26,117 nucleotides of DNA from Dehalococcoidia bacterium UBA2160 (GTDB taxonomy: Bacteria > Chloroflexota > Dehalococcoidia > Lucifugimonadales > UBA1123): positions 1 through 26,117 of the forward strand of contig DCWO01000105.1 of NCBI GenBank assembly GCA_002328865.1. The letters are read 5' to 3'. The position numbers and the translations under genes were made by a program. A model generated the notes under the pieces. It did not search any database. It saw only the letters and a list, made by a program, of their open reading frames with translations, and had not been told where the DNA came from. Below are positions 10,601 to 16,984 of the stretch, piece by piece (position 1 is the stretch's first letter; every line of letters begins with the position of its first letter).

Positions 10601-10627
10601 CGCGCCGATATACCGTCGAGCGTGCAT
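4646..10627 (-). CDS. Giant exported alpha/beta-hydrolase (lipase-like) multidomain surface protein with Thr-Pro stalk and C-terminal anchor
   Basis: A 1993-residue protein. Residues 1-~33 form a signal peptide (RR then a hydrophobic run). Residues ~45-510 form an alpha/beta hydrolase: oxyanion region YVHGFND (50-56), nucleophile Ser226 in ITHSAGGID, likely acid Asp459 and His475 ('GYPNLTHGGLILD'). Residues ~545-990 are Ig-like or other beta modules ('DNQPPVTALNYES', 'DWTAPDLRTTSV'). About 990-1410 are PD40/TolB-type propeller repeats ('FSDDGSLALFSSN', 'LSGDGRYAYFASS'). About 1420-1536 are Calx-beta-like; ~1539-1624 an I-set Ig domain ('QPANLTVTAGQSAVF'); ~1627-1747 DUF11 ('DIAVRNSGPDIATVVTV', 'DSDSSNNV'). 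A ~196-residue Thr/Pro/Ala stalk follows, then a Cys, Gly-rich turn, hydrophobic helix and RRDRSR tail. Start 10627 is chosen for its signal peptide and GGGGAGG upstream; an in-frame ATG 22 codons earlier would bury the signal. Substrate unknown; an extracellular esterase or lipase displayed on the surface is the simplest reading. Confidence 0.85.
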   Translation of the reverse strand: MHARRYIGATAVLLLSTVMAIALLRGGSSIAAMEETLVQPDGREQLPLIYVHGFNDDGASWGHTTGPYWNALRDITEGAENPQGTSVENYAVQFTAPNGDPFATAEQGRALLQTPERMALPSSEEAGPDDDFNPYNSPDPVDYFLHNFTALTQWMPVCQILLPFPEDCVIPALEFLEELSERRVRSNYNRNGRAEYHAEDLKDLLRSEFGGGAFDDDLQLNIITHSAGGIDTRALLALLNRSESRAEQERVANVMFTAPPFGGSTIAEVANIFYDDLDTDIFFNPWLAAVIANKVEPPFKLFLRNLIRMSTNTSLTNEQIDQIIDIFADAAELAGYDLLAYGADSGFAEMQRESLIGAIEFVRPVITDLFGFPGTPKVNVDLRPSGAIDNLREWERNPHTKQFVTWGEGGIGYNLSPDIDRIAEANYGLIDDITVQGVLTAQPGDLALTSVSARALTTDAGGWMVPLQGYPNLTHGGLILDTAKTGAKWVEALMEPVTTLRLVGPVRVADRSDRYYVVGSDFTFDFLPEARTFRDLWGNQITVQPPTGSDTGGVQYRVISYPDGGGPVFGEWQNLDVTETSGKFESQQVSFSDLETEYDLSGETLFYLNWRSINELGGREGIGTALFRIDSEPPTVASIRVVDSADESDTSEIYARPPNRSRFRAVRSSISLSRLSTVPYQKLIPNRIETQWVVRESNRIKVLKIEFDDSGTIKYVWDESKKLVTDPQTLVNRDFLGQVLNVLDPGPHTLYFYAEDSVGNRSDTQSVSVLVDNQPPVTALNYESAHPLGMIVGPNTPLQFEAQDAELGGATGSMTVPGHPDGSVDIGSTFTLGETDLASSAGQQGLLGAFVTLTAEASDRVGNTVTTPYEVFYDWTAPDLRTTSVANSIKLADGTYRTTDRSVEIRLMGGEGLPIEWTSAQPGGSMVGGEASLVTGLRGVYAANVRLMDGLNVISFRTEDPVGNQAAASVIIERSDELVAGATARPIELLVRGVDDAAFSDDGSLALFSSNKTDLVDGDTNEVDDIFTWRNGAIVRVNVSSSGEQAVGGDSRDPGLSGDGRYAYFASSATNLVSETTSGVNLFVKDLSTGKIAIISRDSTGDPANMSEVFARLSFIQTCSTHNGRYAFFEDKFADYVSDDTNGNMDVFVADLDPDADGDLFEGGYVIRRVSLGAGGAQGTGGSLSGGSRRPSCTSDGLLFAFETAHTNLIPNDTNNQYDVVIARFAGIGSDGTLDFSNVSLQVLDVHDSTTASQGELSTNGARLPTIDRGGRVVAFTTSGNLNSSDTNQLGPNIDTYLSVSTNSWQNRILIYQEGSATEMTAGAPSVSNWGMFGSRIAFVGKKRDLAGSDRVDANSDVNDMFSWSSERGWQRDNWLSDQVPTTQQVTNGGITPDGRWIWWLTSESYPGIDDTIGGRALYKRRADEDDTGLVVTVTGSPITTESGAAATLNVALKSRPTADKVTVQVEVTDLTEGIPTTQALTFTPANWDDSQFVFVSGLDDADSDGDVEYSVRFTPSSLDSQYNGVGAADILLTNRDNDPPSSAPSIARQPANLTVTAGQSAVFNIDASGVPAPAYQWSIDGQPIQGQTSDTLELTDVRLEHAGRYSVIVSNAAGHVASGAATLTVNQVQAAAADLSLMYDPPPKGAFVGQELRYDIAVRNSGPDIATVVTVVADMTAQAKFVSVTSSQGTCVVSGERFTCSLGDVKPDNLANITVAAAAGPVGAIDHSASAFSDEADSDSSNNVITATTLVTVQEATPTSTPTETPTPSPTPTVTGMPIATTTETATTTQTQTPTATQTPTIMPTETPITAPTAQPAATATATPAPPTQTPTAIPAPTAASFETPTLTPTVALAPSATPTTDPTATPKAPPVHTPTPAAGSAPAPTIAPTASPTTVPPTAIVPVAVAPTQPPATAMPAATSVPTAPTAEPAAIQPPPQEQVDSATPTATPETGGSCNSLGGGGLMSVDMGLLLLVPALGLWRLRRDRSRMSG
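4770..5356 (-). repeat. Low-complexity Thr/Pro-rich stalk-coding repeat
   Basis: About 196 codons encode degenerate short units such as TPTxTP, TATxTP and AAPT between the DUF11 domain and the C-terminal anchor of the giant surface protein. Such stalks are common wall- or membrane-spanning spacers and frequent O-glycosylation targets. The complementary strand consequently reads as long artificial Val/Gly-rich or Arg-rich open frames, which are not genes. Confidence 0.85.
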
Positions 10628-10766
10628 GTGCGTGTCGCCTCCCCGCCTGTCCTCTTCCCCACAACCCATTGTCACGACACGTTCGGTGGCCAAACGTGCA
10701 GACGAACAGCGAGAGAAATGTTAGCACACCGGCGGTAGCCGCGCGCATAAAGCGAACATCCGATGG

Positions 10767-10786
10767 CTATCCCGCTTCTGGGATAG
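10767..10786 (-). terminator. Short hairpin downstream of the double CoA-transferase
   Basis: CTATCCC (10767-10773) and GGGATAG (10780-10786) form a 7-bp stem with a 6-base loop, 54 bases past the stop of the double CaiB/BaiF gene and before the giant surface protein gene. There is no clear U-tract, so this is a weak terminator candidate. The rest of the 212-base gap shows only a possible extended -10 (TGCTAACAT on the minus strand, around 10718-10726) with no good -35. Confidence 0.35.
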
Positions 10787-10839
10787 AGGCGCCGCTCTTG
10801 GCGAGGCGTCGCATATCCAAAAGCCCTGGAAACCGGTTG

Positions 10840-13245
10840 TTAACCGATAGCCCCGGCGGCTGTCATCGCGTCCACCTCAGAGGCGGTGTTCCCCAAGAGG
10901 TCTGAAAACACGTGAGAGTTGTGTTGGCCCAGACCGGGGATGCCGCTTTCAATCGATCCCGGCGTGCGGGACAGATTCACAGTGATTCCGGTGTGCTCTA
11001 TCGTGTCCCATCCGTTGTGTTCGACCGGCGCGATGAATCCTCTGGAGCGCATATGCATGTCGTGGAAGAGCTGCTCGCCCGACTGGACCACGCCCGCGGG
11101 CACGCTGGCGTCCTGGAGACGCCACATCACCTGGTACGGGGTGATCTGCGCGGTCCATTGGCCGATGATCTCGTCGAGTTCGTCCTGATGGCCGAGCCTC
11201 GCCTCCATCGTCGCGAACCTTGGGTCGGTCGCCAGTTCGTCTGCCTCGATCGTTTGGCACAGGGCGAGCCAATGCTCCTCGGTCAGGCACGTGATCGCGC
11301 ACCACTGGTCGTCGCCTCTGCACGGGTAGCATCCGTGCGGCGCGAAGTTGAGCGAGCGATTGCCGGTCGCCTCGGCGGATCGACCGTTCACCAGATAGTC
11401 GAGCTGCGTCACGCCCATGGTTGCGGCCAAAGTCTCGGACTGGGGCACCTCGATGTACTGCCCTTGGCCGGACTGGGCTCGATGCTCGAGCGCCGACATG
11501 ATTGCAAACGCTGTAGTGCCCGCCGACACGAAATCCGAGTAGTGGACGTTGGGCCTGGTGTCCAACGGCGAGTCAGGGAATCCCCAGAGCAGCGACAACC
11601 CGGCGTAGGCCATCAGACTCTGGCCATAGGCGACGAAATCCGAGTACGGACCGGTCGCGCCGTAGCCCGGCATGCTGACCTGCACGATGTCCGGCTTGAT
11701 CTCTCGGAGATCGTCGTAGCCGAGTCCCCTGCGACCCAGCACCCCGGCGGCGAAGTTGTCGATTACGACGTCGCTGACCGCCACGAGTTCGCGCACGAGT
11801 TTGGCGCCATCCGGTTGTCGGAAGTTGACGGTGATGCCCAGCTTGCTGCGGTTGATGTCAGGAAACATGGGGCTGGAGCCAGGAGCGATGCGTCCGCCGT
11901 CCAAGTATTCCTCAGTCTCGACTTTCAGGACCTCGGCGCCCAGATCGGCAAGGTATCGTGTGGCGTAGGGACCAGCCCAAACCCTGGTGAAGTCCAGTAT
12001 GCGGACCCCTTTCAGGGGCTTTGCACCGTCTCTGTTTGGTCCAGACGAGCTCGCCGTCTGACGGTTCGCGGTTTCTCGGTCGTCCGCCTCGGCCAGCACC
12101 CGCTCTGTATGGCCTCCTACTAGCGGCGCGGCGTGCTTGATCTGCCAGGGAGTGCGGGCGAACAGGTACGGAGCTCCGGGGTAGGCGTGCTTTCCGATAC
12201 GCGGGTGGTTTGCGTTCACGTAGAAGTCTCGGGCGCGGATGTGCGGGTCGTTGGCGAAGCCCTCGATCGTGCTCATCGGGCTCACGGCCAGATGGCGCTT
12301 CTGGCCTTCTCGCACGAAATCCGCCACGGTGAAGTCCGCCACGAATTCGGCGACAAACTGGTCGATGATGTCGGGATTGGAGCGCCGGAAAGTGTAGTCC
12401 TGCCACATCGGATCGCGGAGGGCGTCGATATCCATCCAGTCGATCATCACCTGCCAGTGATGGGGGAAGAAGATCGACAGGCTGGCGCGGCCGTCGAGGC
12501 ACTCGTAGTAGTTGTTGGGCGCCAACGTGGACGTCGCTCCCGTCCGGCGGATGATTTCGCGGGTCATGGAGTATTGCGGGACCGGGAAGAGCAAGTGCGC
12601 GACCACGTCTTGCATCGACACGTCGACATGCTGCCCCAATCCAGTGGCATGACGTTCTCGAAGCGCGGTCAGCGCGCCGTACGCCGCGTGGAGCGAAGCC
12701 AACTGAGACGCCTGATCGCACGGGGTCATGCACGGCGGCTTGTTGTCGTCGCCCTGAATGTACATCACACCGCCCATCGCCTGGGCAACCAGCTCCGAGC
12801 CGGCGAAACCGGAATACGGTCCCGACTGGCCGAACGGGGTCACGGACGCGACGACGATGGAAGGGTTCAACTCAGAGAGGTCGCCATATCCCAACCCGAG
12901 TTCATCCAGGTGTCCCGGCTTGAAGGTCTCAATCAACAAGTCGGCCGACGATGCCAACCGTCGCAGGGTTTCACGGCCGGATTCGGCGGCGAGGTCAACG
13001 ACTGCGCTGCGCTTGTTCGAGTTGTAGTTCAGAAACACCAACGAGGCTTCGCGGTCGGGGACGTCGCCTACGAACGGGGCCATCCGGCGCGCGGGGTCGC
13101 CGCCTGGCGGCTCGATCTTGACGACGTCGGCGCCCAGGTCGGCGAACAGCTTGCCGATGTACTGTCCTTCACGTCCGGCCAGGTCCAACACCCGAAGATG
13201 GTCGAGGGCATGGACTGGATTATCGTTGAGGCTTCTTGAGGACAT
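10840..13245 (-). CDS. Tandem-domain CaiB/BaiF family III CoA-transferase (double length)
   Basis: An 801-residue protein made of two complete family III CoA-transferase halves joined by a linker at ~390-410. Single-domain members are about 400 residues and act as interlocked dimers, so this is a covalent tandem. Half 1 (13-~385) has 'LRVLDLAGREGQYIGKLFAD', 'LGADVVKIEPPGGDPAR', 'FLNYNSNKRSAVVDL' and a candidate catalytic Asp177 (TPCDQAS). Half 2 (411-801) restarts with 'KGVRILDFTRVWAGPYATRY', 'LGAEVLKVE', 'DINRSKLGITVNF' and candidate Asp571 (VHYSDFVSAG). Both halves keep an Asp at the place of the family's acyl-carrying aspartate, as judged by eye. Start 13245 has GGGGAGGG about 6 bases upstream and a normal N-terminus; the frame is open 23 codons further. 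CoA donor and acceptor acids are unknown. Confidence 0.9.
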   Translation of the reverse strand: MSSRSLNDNPVHALDHLRVLDLAGREGQYIGKLFADLGADVVKIEPPGGDPARRMAPFVGDVPDREASLVFLNYNSNKRSAVVDLAAESGRETLRRLASSADLLIETFKPGHLDELGLGYGDLSELNPSIVVASVTPFGQSGPYSGFAGSELVAQAMGGVMYIQGDDNKPPCMTPCDQASQLASLHAAYGALTALRERHATGLGQHVDVSMQDVVAHLLFPVPQYSMTREIIRRTGATSTLAPNNYYECLDGRASLSIFFPHHWQVMIDWMDIDALRDPMWQDYTFRRSNPDIIDQFVAEFVADFTVADFVREGQKRHLAVSPMSTIEGFANDPHIRARDFYVNANHPRIGKHAYPGAPYLFARTPWQIKHAAPLVGGHTERVLAEADDRETANRQTASSSGPNRDGAKPLKGVRILDFTRVWAGPYATRYLADLGAEVLKVETEEYLDGGRIAPGSSPMFPDINRSKLGITVNFRQPDGAKLVRELVAVSDVVIDNFAAGVLGRRGLGYDDLREIKPDIVQVSMPGYGATGPYSDFVAYGQSLMAYAGLSLLWGFPDSPLDTRPNVHYSDFVSAGTTAFAIMSALEHRAQSGQGQYIEVPQSETLAATMGVTQLDYLVNGRSAEATGNRSLNFAPHGCYPCRGDDQWCAITCLTEEHWLALCQTIEADELATDPRFATMEARLGHQDELDEIIGQWTAQITPYQVMWRLQDASVPAGVVQSGEQLFHDMHMRSRGFIAPVEHNGWDTIEHTGITVNLSRTPGSIESGIPGLGQHNSHVFSDLLGNTASEVDAMTAAGAIG

Positions 13246-13440
13246 TCGCGACCCTCCCCTCGTGCATCGTGAGAGTGTCGCGAGTGTACCAACGGCTGCA
13301 ACAGGCGTCAACAAACCGGCGCGCGGTCAGGCCGTGGGTTTGTGCTCCGAAGAAAAGAGATGATCGCCCCTGCGCGCACTCCACGACGGGAAGATGCGAG
13401 GGACGATCAAGTGTTTCATGGGTGAGAAGAACGCTGTCTG

Positions 13441-13463
13441 CCAGCCGGTCCCGCGACCGCTGG
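13441..13463 (-). terminator. Hairpin downstream of histidine kinase gene
   Basis: CCAG-C-CGGTC and GACCG-CTGG around a 4-base loop form a 9-bp stem with one bulged base, 25-47 bases beyond the kinase stop codon. No U-tract follows on the minus strand. Position suggests transcription termination or mRNA 3'-end protection, which is inference. Confidence 0.35.
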
Positions 13464-13487
13464 CTTCGAGCGGCTACGGGTTCTGGT

Positions 13488-14993
13488 TCAGGGTGTCGAC
13501 TGGGCGGCGTCGGAATTCAATCCCCAATGTGCAGCTTCAGAGGCTGCGGTGTCGCCTGAAGTTGTGGCTGACAGGGGCAGCTTTACCCAAGCCGTGGTGC
13601 CTTCGCCTTGCTTGCTGTCGAGGCCAATCTCGCCGCCTTGGTCGGCCAGAATCTTGTGGCATATGAACAAACCCAGTCCGGTGCCTTTGCCGGGCTCCTT
13701 CGTGGTGAAGAACGGCTCGAACAGCTTCTCGCGAATGTCCTTGGGTATCCCCACGCCGTTGTCCTTGACGTAGGCGACGGCCATGTCATCCTCGATCTTG
13801 CATCCGAGGGTGATCTTGCCCCATTCGGGAATGGCGTCCACGGCGTTGCCGATCAGGTTCACGAACACCTGCTGGATCTGGTTTTCGATGCCTCGCACGG
13901 ACGGTGAGGCAGTGAATTCGCGCTCAACCTCCAGGCTCTTCGACGTGAGCTTCGCACTGAGCAGGCTGACGGCGCTTTCCAGGGCGGTGTTGACTGGGAA
14001 GTCCGCCGTTTCGTCGCTAGTGCGCGAGTACTCCAGAATGCGTCGCACGATCGCGGTGATGCGGTCCGTCATCTCCTTGATGGTTTCCAGATCGTCGACT
14101 GCCGAATCGGTCAAAAGATGCCTGTTTTTGCCTCGTAGGAGGAGCTCGGTCCGCCCAGAAATCGCGAAGATCGGGTTGTTGATCTCGTGAGCTACCCCGG
14201 CCGCGAGGGTGCCGACGCTGGCTAGCTTCGCGGATTGGACAAGCTGGGCTTGCACAAATTTGAGTTCTTTGATGCTGCTCTGGAGCTCTTCAGCCATCTG
14301 CGCCTTCTCGGCGGCGTCGGCGACAATGCGTTCGAAACCCCACCGTGCGAGCACGAAAGGGACGACCAGCAACGAACCAGCCCACCATGATTGGGCAACC
14401 AAAAGGGCGCCGATGAGCCCGAGGGTCAGCAGGCCGCCTTCCTGGAACGCTTCGAACACGTACGTGTCAAGCCAGGAGTTCAGGAAGTTGAATCCTTTGC
14501 GGATCGAAACCATGCCCAACACGAGGCCCACGTTCATTCCGTGTTGGATCAGTGCGGCTACGCTCGCGATTGCCAGCGGAAGCGGCGTCAGCGTCAACGA
14601 TCCGCTGCCTTGCCCAAGGCCGTACCAAGCGACCCCTGCAAATCCCGCGGCCAAACCGAAAACGCTCGCGTTAAATACAATGGGTTTCAACGGCATCCGG
14701 CACAGCCTCTGTGCGACGCCGACGCCCAGCGCGGAGATAAGGACTGCTTCGGCAGGGTGGACAAGCAGCACGGCCATGAATATGGGGACCGTGACCAGCG
14801 TAGCCTCTGTCTGTCGCTGGAACCTAATCGGGAAGCGTTGTGCCAGGATCACCAGCGCCAGCAACATCTCGCCAATCAGGACGTGCGGGGTGTTGGGCGC
14901 GACTGGCCACAGGGCCACCGACGCGAGCGCCACGATCAGCATCGCGGCTGCCACGCTGCCAATGTACAGGTTTGTTCGAGTGTCCACCTTCAT
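13488..14993 (-). CDS. Membrane-bound sensor histidine kinase (HisKA + HATPase_c)
   Basis: A 501-residue kinase. The first ~220 residues hold six or seven hydrophobic segments ('YIGSVAAAMLIVALASVALW', 'IGEMLLALVILA', 'GGLLTLGLIGALLVA' and others), so sensing is probably in or near the membrane. A coiled-coil-like linker ('DAAEKAQMAEELQSSIKELK') leads to the H-box 'LAAGVAHEINNPIFAI' with phospho-accepting His269. The ATPase part has the N-box 'QVFVNLIGNAVDAIP', G1 'DNGVGIP', F-box 'EPFFTTK' and G2 'GKGTGLGLFI'. The H-box style resembles NtrB/ZraS-like kinases. No response regulator gene is adjacent. Start choice is uncertain: ATG at 14993 is used, with weak AAGAAAG upstream; a TTG at 15026 would add 11 residues, and the nearby GGGGAGG lies too far (about 17 bases) for either start. 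Confidence 0.92.
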   Translation of the reverse strand: MKVDTRTNLYIGSVAAAMLIVALASVALWPVAPNTPHVLIGEMLLALVILAQRFPIRFQRQTEATLVTVPIFMAVLLVHPAEAVLISALGVGVAQRLCRMPLKPIVFNASVFGLAAGFAGVAWYGLGQGSGSLTLTPLPLAIASVAALIQHGMNVGLVLGMVSIRKGFNFLNSWLDTYVFEAFQEGGLLTLGLIGALLVAQSWWAGSLLVVPFVLARWGFERIVADAAEKAQMAEELQSSIKELKFVQAQLVQSAKLASVGTLAAGVAHEINNPIFAISGRTELLLRGKNRHLLTDSAVDDLETIKEMTDRITAIVRRILEYSRTSDETADFPVNTALESAVSLLSAKLTSKSLEVEREFTASPSVRGIENQIQQVFVNLIGNAVDAIPEWGKITLGCKIEDDMAVAYVKDNGVGIPKDIREKLFEPFFTTKEPGKGTGLGLFICHKILADQGGEIGLDSKQGEGTTAWVKLPLSATTSGDTAASEAAHWGLNSDAAQSTP

Positions 14994-15138
14994 GCGTATG
15001 TTGGCTTTCTTGAGGGCAACGGTCAATCGGCTAAAGATTCTTGCCTCCCCGACTTAGTGCCGGTGGCTTGAGCGCTGCCGTCAATTCGATGAAATCGTTG
15101 GGAATCGAGTCCACGAATCGGAGATTAGCCACTCGCCC

Positions 15139-15639
15139 TCAGCGCCTGCGACGATCTCGACGTTCGCCTTTGCGATCTCGGTCATCGTCATCGTCATCGT
15201 CGTCATCCAACTCGATCTCGCAGGAAACGCCACGCCGAGCTCTGCCCGCGCAGGTTGCCTGCTCCACCCCATCTACGCTGATCATGACCTGGAACGGGAA
15301 GTTGTCCTTCTTGTTGATGGTGCGGAATCGCGCCCGCACCGAGAAGGAGTCACTGTCGCCGTATGTCGTCTGTGAGTCAGTGGTTACTCCGCATTGGCCC
15401 ATTTGCTCGGAGACCAACCTCGAGCCGGAAGGCGCCTTAATATCGACGTCTATCGGCCCGTCAATCTTGCACCATGTTCCCGGCGGCACCGCAAACACGA
15501 CGTTGACCGTTCCTCTGTTACCGGGCAACTCGACTTCAGGGTCCATGCCGGTCCACGACAGTCCGCCGTACACGACGGAGCCTCCGGCCATGAAGATTGC
15601 GAATGCAAATATCGCGGAAAGTAGCTTTAGGTTTCTCAT
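15139..15639 (-). CDS. Small exported protein with poly-Asp and Arg-rich C-terminal tail (paralog 1)
   Basis: A 166-residue protein of unknown function. Residues 1-~25 are a signal peptide (basic MRNLK start, hydrophobic core, cleavage near VVYG). The mature part is beta-rich with four Cys (57, 83, 130, 140), consistent with two disulfides after export: 'VPPGTWCKIDGPIDVDIKAP', 'GQCGVTTDS', 'FPFQVMISVDGVEQATC', 'GVSCEIEL'. It ends in nine consecutive Asp (145-153) followed by a strongly basic tail (RDRKGERRDRRRR). AGGA sits 5 bases before the ATG. The protein at 16460-16984 is a clear paralog over the signal peptide and core but differs in the tail. The histidine kinase gene follows 145 bases downstream on the same strand. 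No enzymatic motif is visible. Confidence 0.85.
   Translation of the reverse strand: MRNLKLLSAIFAFAIFMAGGSVVYGGLSWTGMDPEVELPGNRGTVNVVFAVPPGTWCKIDGPIDVDIKAPSGSRLVSEQMGQCGVTTDSQTTYGDSDSFSVRARFRTINKKDNFPFQVMISVDGVEQATCAGRARRGVSCEIELDDDDDDDDDRDRKGERRDRRRR
15181..15207 (-). repeat. Trinucleotide repeat coding for nine Asp
   Basis: A GAT/GAC run (read on the plus strand as gtcatc units) encodes Asp145-153 of the small exported protein. The near-perfect hexamer periodicity makes it a candidate for slippage-driven length change. The paralog at 16460-16984 has only two Asp at the matching place. Confidence 0.8.
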
Positions 15640-15793
15640 GGTATTCCTGACACTCAGACCCTTTCGCCGCTTTTCGGCCAGACAGAGGGGTTCGGATTCA
15701 ACGGCATAGCTTCGATGTCTTCAGGATAGATGCAAGTAACGTTGCGCAATATCGGCCAGGTGGCGCCCCGGATGTCACATCGCCGACACTTTG
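15640..15793 (-). promoter_or_regulatory. Conserved 5' leader of exported-protein paralog 1
   Basis: The region upstream of this gene resembles that upstream of its paralog. The plus-strand block CCAGGTGGCGCC...CCGACA...GC at 15756-15795 matches 17101-17140 at 31 of 40 positions, and the segment next to the start codon is also alike ('cactcag-cctttcgcc' versus 'cactcaagcctttcgcc'). In the transcript a short hairpin GCCG/CGGC (15666-15678) precedes CGAAAGG. A promoter is likely within the conserved block, but its hexamers are poor. Confidence 0.45.
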
Positions 15794-15795
15794 GC

Positions 15796-16349
15796 ATTCC
15801 TTAGGCGAATGCGCGGCGCAATCGCGACATGGACGTTGCCATATTGAGCCCCAGTTTTACGCGGACAGCGAGGAAGGGTTGGGGTGATTATGTCTTCAAG
15901 AAGGATCAGATCGACACTACCAGTAGGCGATAGGCGCCGAATCCCTGTCAGCACCCATGCATATCAATGCTAGCCCCTACATGGACACCGATGCGCACAT
16001 CCCAACATCCCAACTAGAGATGTCCATTGTTGGCGTCAGATTCAATCCCGAGCTCCTGGGCGTCCGGCCTATGGAGCGCGTGGCGGCGAGGATCCCGCCA
16101 TGACCTGATAAACTCTACGCGCGCGTCCGGGATAGGCGTCGGGCGACGGGGCGACGCCTATGGTGAAAGTCAGGAATATTGCAACCGAATCGGCATCGAC
16201 GCGGTCACGATCACAGGCAATGCACATGATAAACAATAACCCGAGGCCACGCGACGATTGGCGCGGAGGCGACATTGCCGATGCATGGTTTGTCCCCGCG
16301 TCCAGCGCGATGAGCAGGTTGGCTATCATGACAGCAGCGGTGATTCGAA
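15796..16349. other. Intergenic region without supportable gene
   Basis: About 550 bases between the two exported-protein paralogs. Short open frames on both strands (16027-16239 plus, 16069-16329 minus, 16160-16354 plus) overlap one another and show no domain, signal peptide or good ribosome binding site. Apart from the inverted repeat at 16132-16161, nothing recognisable was seen. Confidence 0.5.
16132..16161. repeat. Perfect 10-bp inverted repeat
   Basis: ATAGGCGTCG (16132-16141) and CGACGCCTAT (16152-16161) are exact reverse complements around a 10-base loop. No gene end or start lies next to it, so the role (regulatory site, extragenic palindrome or chance) is unknown. Confidence 0.5.
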
Positions 16350-16394
16350 CCTAAAGGGCTCCGGCCTTTTGACTCAAGGCCGGAGCCCTTTAGG
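16350..16394 (-). terminator. Perfect 19-bp hairpin, probable terminator of exported-protein paralog 2
   Basis: CCTAAAGGGCTCCGGCCTT (16350-16368) is exactly complementary to AAGGCCGGAGCCCTTTAGG (16376-16394), with a 7-base loop. It begins 65 bases past the stop codon of the minus-strand gene at 16460-16984. Stem length and position favour a terminator, though only a few U follow (UUCGAAU). The GGTTCGAATC next to it resembles a tRNA T-loop, but no stem or cloverleaf fits. Confidence 0.6.
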
Positions 16395-16459
16395 CTTCAG
16401 TCATTTGTTGGAGACATGGGTCATGAGGTCCGTCGAATGGATATTCGGCCGAAGGACAA

Positions 16460-16984
16460 TCAGCGCTTCTTGCGGTCTCGACCTTTACCCGCGCCCTTGC
16501 CCTTTTCTCGATGATCCTTGGCATCCAGCGTGACTTCACTTCCGCGGTCATCGAGAGCAATCTCGCAGGAGACGCCGTGCTTCGCATTGCCGGAGCAGGT
16601 GGTCTGTTCCACGCCATCGACGCTGATCATGACCTGGAACGGGAAATTGTCCTTCTTATTGAGGGTGTCGAATTGCCCGTGCACCGAGAAGGAGCTGTCG
16701 TCGCCGGAGGTCAACTGTGTGTCAGTGGTGACGCCGCATTGACCATTCTGCTCGTATAACAACCTCGATCCGGCGGGCGCTACGATGTCGACGTCAATCG
16801 GTCCGTCGATCTTGCACCACGTTCCTGGCGGGACCGAAAACACGACGTTGACCTGTCCTCCGCCATCGGGCAACTCAATCACGGGGTCCATGCCGGTCCA
16901 AGACAAACCGCCGTATACGACGGAGCCTCCGGCCATGAAGACAGCAAATGCGAACAGCGCGGAAAGTAGCTTCAGGTTTCTCAT
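16460..16984 (-). CDS. Small exported protein with Lys/Arg-rich C-terminal tail (paralog 2)
   Basis: A 174-residue paralog of the protein at 15139-15639. It shares the signal peptide almost exactly (MRNLKLLSA then LFAFAVFMAGGSVVYGG), the core 'VPPGTWCKIDGPIDVDI', 'GQCGVTTDTQ', 'LNKKDNFPFQVMISVDGVEQ' and the four Cys. The tail differs: instead of nine Asp it has 'LDDRGSEVTLDAKD' followed by 'HREKGKGAGKGRDRKKR'. The start at 16984 is chosen because it matches the paralog and has GGAGA 5 bases upstream; the frame is open 10 codons further. Function unknown; export and disulfides are inferred from the signal peptide and Cys pattern. A strong hairpin lies beyond its stop. Confidence 0.85.
   Translation of the reverse strand: MRNLKLLSALFAFAVFMAGGSVVYGGLSWTGMDPVIELPDGGGQVNVVFSVPPGTWCKIDGPIDVDIVAPAGSRLLYEQNGQCGVTTDTQLTSGDDSSFSVHGQFDTLNKKDNFPFQVMISVDGVEQTTCSGNAKHGVSCEIALDDRGSEVTLDAKDHREKGKGAGKGRDRKKR

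Noticed and set aside
10912..13239. Two long plus-strand frames (403 and 368 codons)
   Set aside because: Mirror frames of the double CoA-transferase; no domain content.
16320..16360. tRNA-like GGTTCGAATC (T-loop) on the minus strand
   Set aside because: Flanking bases cannot form the T-stem, and no acceptor, D or anticodon arms are present.
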